Source: Zarea fungicola
Taxonomy: Eukaryota; Ascomycota; Sordariomycetes; Hypocreales; Cordycipitaceae
DNA: 61,419 nucleotides
Reading direction: 5' to 3'
Assembly (NCBI GenBank): GCA_900169235.1
Contig: FWCC01000113.1
Span: 5,989-67,407, forward strand
Below are positions 60,657-61,419 of the stretch, piece by piece. Every line of letters begins with the position of its first letter. Position 1 is the stretch's first letter. Position numbers and translations under genes: made by a program. Under the pieces are notes generated by a model. That model ran no database searches. It was not told the origin of the DNA and worked only from the letters and a program-made list of their open reading frames with translations.

Positions 60657-61419
60657 GAGTTCGGCATACGCCCGTCCTCAAAACCGAAGTAACGCATGAA
60701 GTGGAGAGTGGCTTTTTGGGTTGGGAGAAATCGGTGCTGTTGTGCAACCTGCCACAACGATCCACAACCCATGCACACACAGAAACTAGCAAGTGCCTTT
60801 GGGCTTTGGTCGATAGACTTAGACGAGAATGACTGTTATGAAAGATGACAAGTACTGGATTACACACAAATTCAGGAAACAAAGACATAGACTGGTTATT
60901 GGAGGGCCTTTTTTTCAAGTTCAATCTGTTTATTTATTTCTTTTATTATTATCTGCTTGTGTTCTTAGAAATTCTTCTCATTTATTCTATTTTATGTACT
61001 ATAGCGCCAACCAGTCGTTTTTTTTAAACCAAAATCACTTTCCGCTGTATTTCAGACAACCCTCGTCATCGCTAGCAAAGTTGGGCGATTCAAACTAAAA
61101 TCGGGCCCATTTTCGGCATTACTGAAAGTGAAGCTTAACGTTGTCCAACGCGAAGTACAAAGTCGAACTGTCCAACGACAAGGCTTGTTGCGCTGGCGAG
61201 CAAGAGCACAGCATTCAATCACTTTGGAGTGGCCACCCTCAGAAAAGCATAAATAGTATCAAATCTTTGGCAACATTGACCAACCTGAAGATTTTGGTGT
61301 ATTATTCTATATTCTCTTGACTATTTTTAGAAAAAGCCATTGCAGAGAGCTATGGCAGCACGGACTATCCATCAATAAACGGTTCAACCAGTGTTTACAA
61401 TAACAATAACAATAACAAT
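60657..61419. other. 3' flank of the forkhead gene and window end
   Basis: No gene is visible. T-rich runs at about 60908-61025 fit a 3' UTR. CATAAATAG near 61249 resembles a TATA box, so the promoter of a gene beyond the window may begin here. An ACAATA tandem runs from 61397 to the end. Confidence 0.5.
61397..61419 (+). repeat. ACAATA microsatellite at the window edge
   Basis: Nearly four copies of ACAATA run from 61397 to 61419 and probably continue past the window. Confidence 0.9.

Overview
The window looks like nuclear DNA from a filamentous ascomycete, most likely a Sordariomycete and possibly Hypocreales. Genes are split by short introns (mostly 50-110 bp) with GTRNGT donors and CTAAY/CTRAC branch sites. 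Four of the sixteen recognised genes encode Zn2Cys6 regulators. Others are typical of such fungi: a forkhead factor, SP-family sugar transporters, an extended Rab GTPase and an NPP1-type secreted protein. The lineage is inferred; there is no rRNA or other marker gene.

Left third (1-24 kb): a Zn2Cys6 factor (825-2930, -) is transcribed divergently from an MFS sugar transporter (4852-6497, +). Next comes an eight-exon Zn2Cys6 factor (8355-10866, -), then a 3.5 kb gene-poor stretch with clustered palindromes and tandem repeats built on GTACCT/AGGTAC. A secreted NPP1-type protein (14370-15540, -), a ZIP zinc transporter (16623-17952, -), a D-2-hydroxyacid dehydrogenase (19699-20897, -) and a type-2 3-hydroxyacyl-CoA dehydrogenase-like SDR with a GC-AG intron (21419-22332, -) follow. 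A Rab4-like GTPase (23133-24385, +) closes this part.

Middle (24-41 kb): a cytosolic GH2 beta-mannosidase (27347-29985, +) converges on a lactose/hexose-permease-like MFS gene (30555-32363, -). A 3.5 kb empty stretch leads to a third Zn2Cys6 factor (35917-38257, -) and an Mtc1-like protein (38664-40213, -).

Right third (41-61 kb): a 1203-aa acidic, AT-hook-like protein with a 15-bp minisatellite (41659-45337, +), ribosomal protein uL14/L23 (46777-47677, -), a Golgi GDP-mannose transporter (49210-50537, +), a fourth Zn2Cys6 factor (51660-54509, +), cactin (54929-56561, +) and a forkhead factor (58973-60656, +).

Exon models were built by hand from splice signals, reading phase and family motifs. 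All close in phase except the first coding junction of the ZIP gene. I see no polyketide synthase, NRPS, CRISPR array, convincing tRNA or intact transposon. The least explained features are a pair of related 22-bp palindromes and their CTTA-loop hairpin relatives (12.3-13.4 kb and 26.5 kb), the CTCCGTAC repeats, and a weak snoRNA-like element in the first intron of the ribosomal protein gene.
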